Source of the DNA: Flammeovirga pectinis
GTDB lineage: Bacteria > Bacteroidota > Bacteroidia > Cytophagales > Flammeovirgaceae
Reading direction: 5' to 3'
Assembly (NCBI RefSeq): GCF_003970675.1
Contig: NZ_CP034562.1
Span: forward strand, 868,001 to 932,000
Length of the DNA stretch: 64,000 nucleotides
The first letter of the stretch is position 1. Every line of letters starts with the position of its first letter. Below are positions 63,679 to 64,000 of the stretch, piece by piece. The translations under genes were made by a program, and so were the position numbers. Below the pieces are notes generated by a model, which was given only the letters and a program-made list of their open reading frames with translations, ran no database searches and had not been told where the DNA came from.

Positions 63679-64000
63679 TTATTTCTTAATTACCTGAAGA
63701 ACTTCATCAACAGTTTCGTCTTCTAAGTCTGTTTTTTCAATAACTTCTTCTCTTGTAATAGCAAGAACCGATTCTACAGTAGTAAGTCCAACTTGCTTGA
63801 ATTCGTCAATGATCCATTCTTCAATATCAGAAGCAAAGTTGCCAAGGTCTATGCCTTCAACTACAACTGTTGTTTCTGCTTCTGCTGCAGGTTCCGTTGC
63901 TGGAGCTGCTGTAGAAGTAGGAGTTTCAAAATCCTCATCATCCATATCTCCAGAATAATCTACTTCGATTTCTTCATCGTCGTTGTTTTCTTGAGGTTGG
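63679..64000 (-). CDS. nusA: probable NusA C-terminus, start outside window
   Basis: The frame is open from the right edge to a stop at 63679, about 106 residues. It begins in an acidic linker (DDEEIEVDYSGDMDDEDF), then a Pro/Ala/Thr stretch, then a helical domain with WIIDEFKQVGLTTVESVLAI and a final VDEVLQVIKK, which looks like a helix-hairpin-helix repeat. The acidic HhH tail and the position immediately before infB on the same strand both point to NusA. The name rests mainly on that gene order; core RNA-binding domains are not visible. Confidence 0.65.
   Translation of the reverse strand, partial: QPQENNDDEEIEVDYSGDMDDEDFETPTSTAAPATEPAAEAETTVVVEGIDLGNFASDIEEWIIDEFKQVGLTTVESVLAITREEVIEKTDLEDETVDEVLQVIKK

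Overview
The window is a low-GC chromosomal segment of a member of the Bacteroidota, most likely a marine Cytophagales bacterium of the Flammeovirga type. The signs are a SusC/SusD glycan-uptake pair, a C-terminal type IX secretion sorting domain, the Na+-translocating NADH:quinone reductase subunit NqrF, repeated TAnnTTTG-type -7 promoter boxes, almost no Shine-Dalgarno sequences, and 7TM-DISM and TPR-SpoIIE signalling proteins. The genus is an inference. I see no insertion sequence, CRISPR array, prophage or replication origin.

Left part (1-24,500). A large nuclease-helicase runs off the left edge. It is followed by a surface lipoprotein with a DUF5723-type barrel protein, a TonB-dependent receptor with a small propeller-like partner, an aminotransferase, a secreted caspase-fold protein, ppk1-recX, a decayed patch of small membrane-protein genes (16,124-16,752), an M13 peptidase lipoprotein, an arginyl/leucyl-tRNA-protein transferase relative, a prephenate dehydrogenase, a TPR protein, an RluD-type pseudouridine synthase and a YtfJ-like exported protein.

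Middle part (24,500-45,900). This holds an ABC-2 exporter pair (NatA/NatB type), a detached nqrF with its own promoter, a hemolysin-III/PAQR protein, a TPR-SpoIIE phosphatase, a class I glutamine amidotransferase, an exported MsrB-MsrA fusion and an OmpR-type two-component system with overlapping genes. Next come tRNA-Gly(GCC), a tight three-gene operon (degenerate beta-lactamase-like protein, YpdA-like reductase, SDR), a UvrD/PcrA helicase, YqgE/AlgH, an M3 peptidase and an IscA/HesB protein.

Right part (45,900-64,000). The most striking gene is at 45,949-47,835. It encodes a 7TM-DISM membrane receptor whose cytoplasmic coiled coil ends in the zinc-ribbon and helix-turn-helix front end of an IS1595-type transposase, with no catalytic DDE domain. 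It sits directly upstream of, and in the same direction as, a beta-glucan (laminarin-type) utilisation locus: SusC, SusD, a PKD surface-binding lipoprotein, GH3 beta-glucosidase, a GH16 lipoprotein and a type IX-secreted GH16. The natural hypothesis is a one-piece membrane receptor and transcription factor made by domesticating a transposase DNA-binding module and controlling this locus. The window ends with infB, whose product carries a long Gly-Arg-Asn-Gln repeat region, and the 3' end of a probable nusA, separated by a strong terminator-like palindrome.
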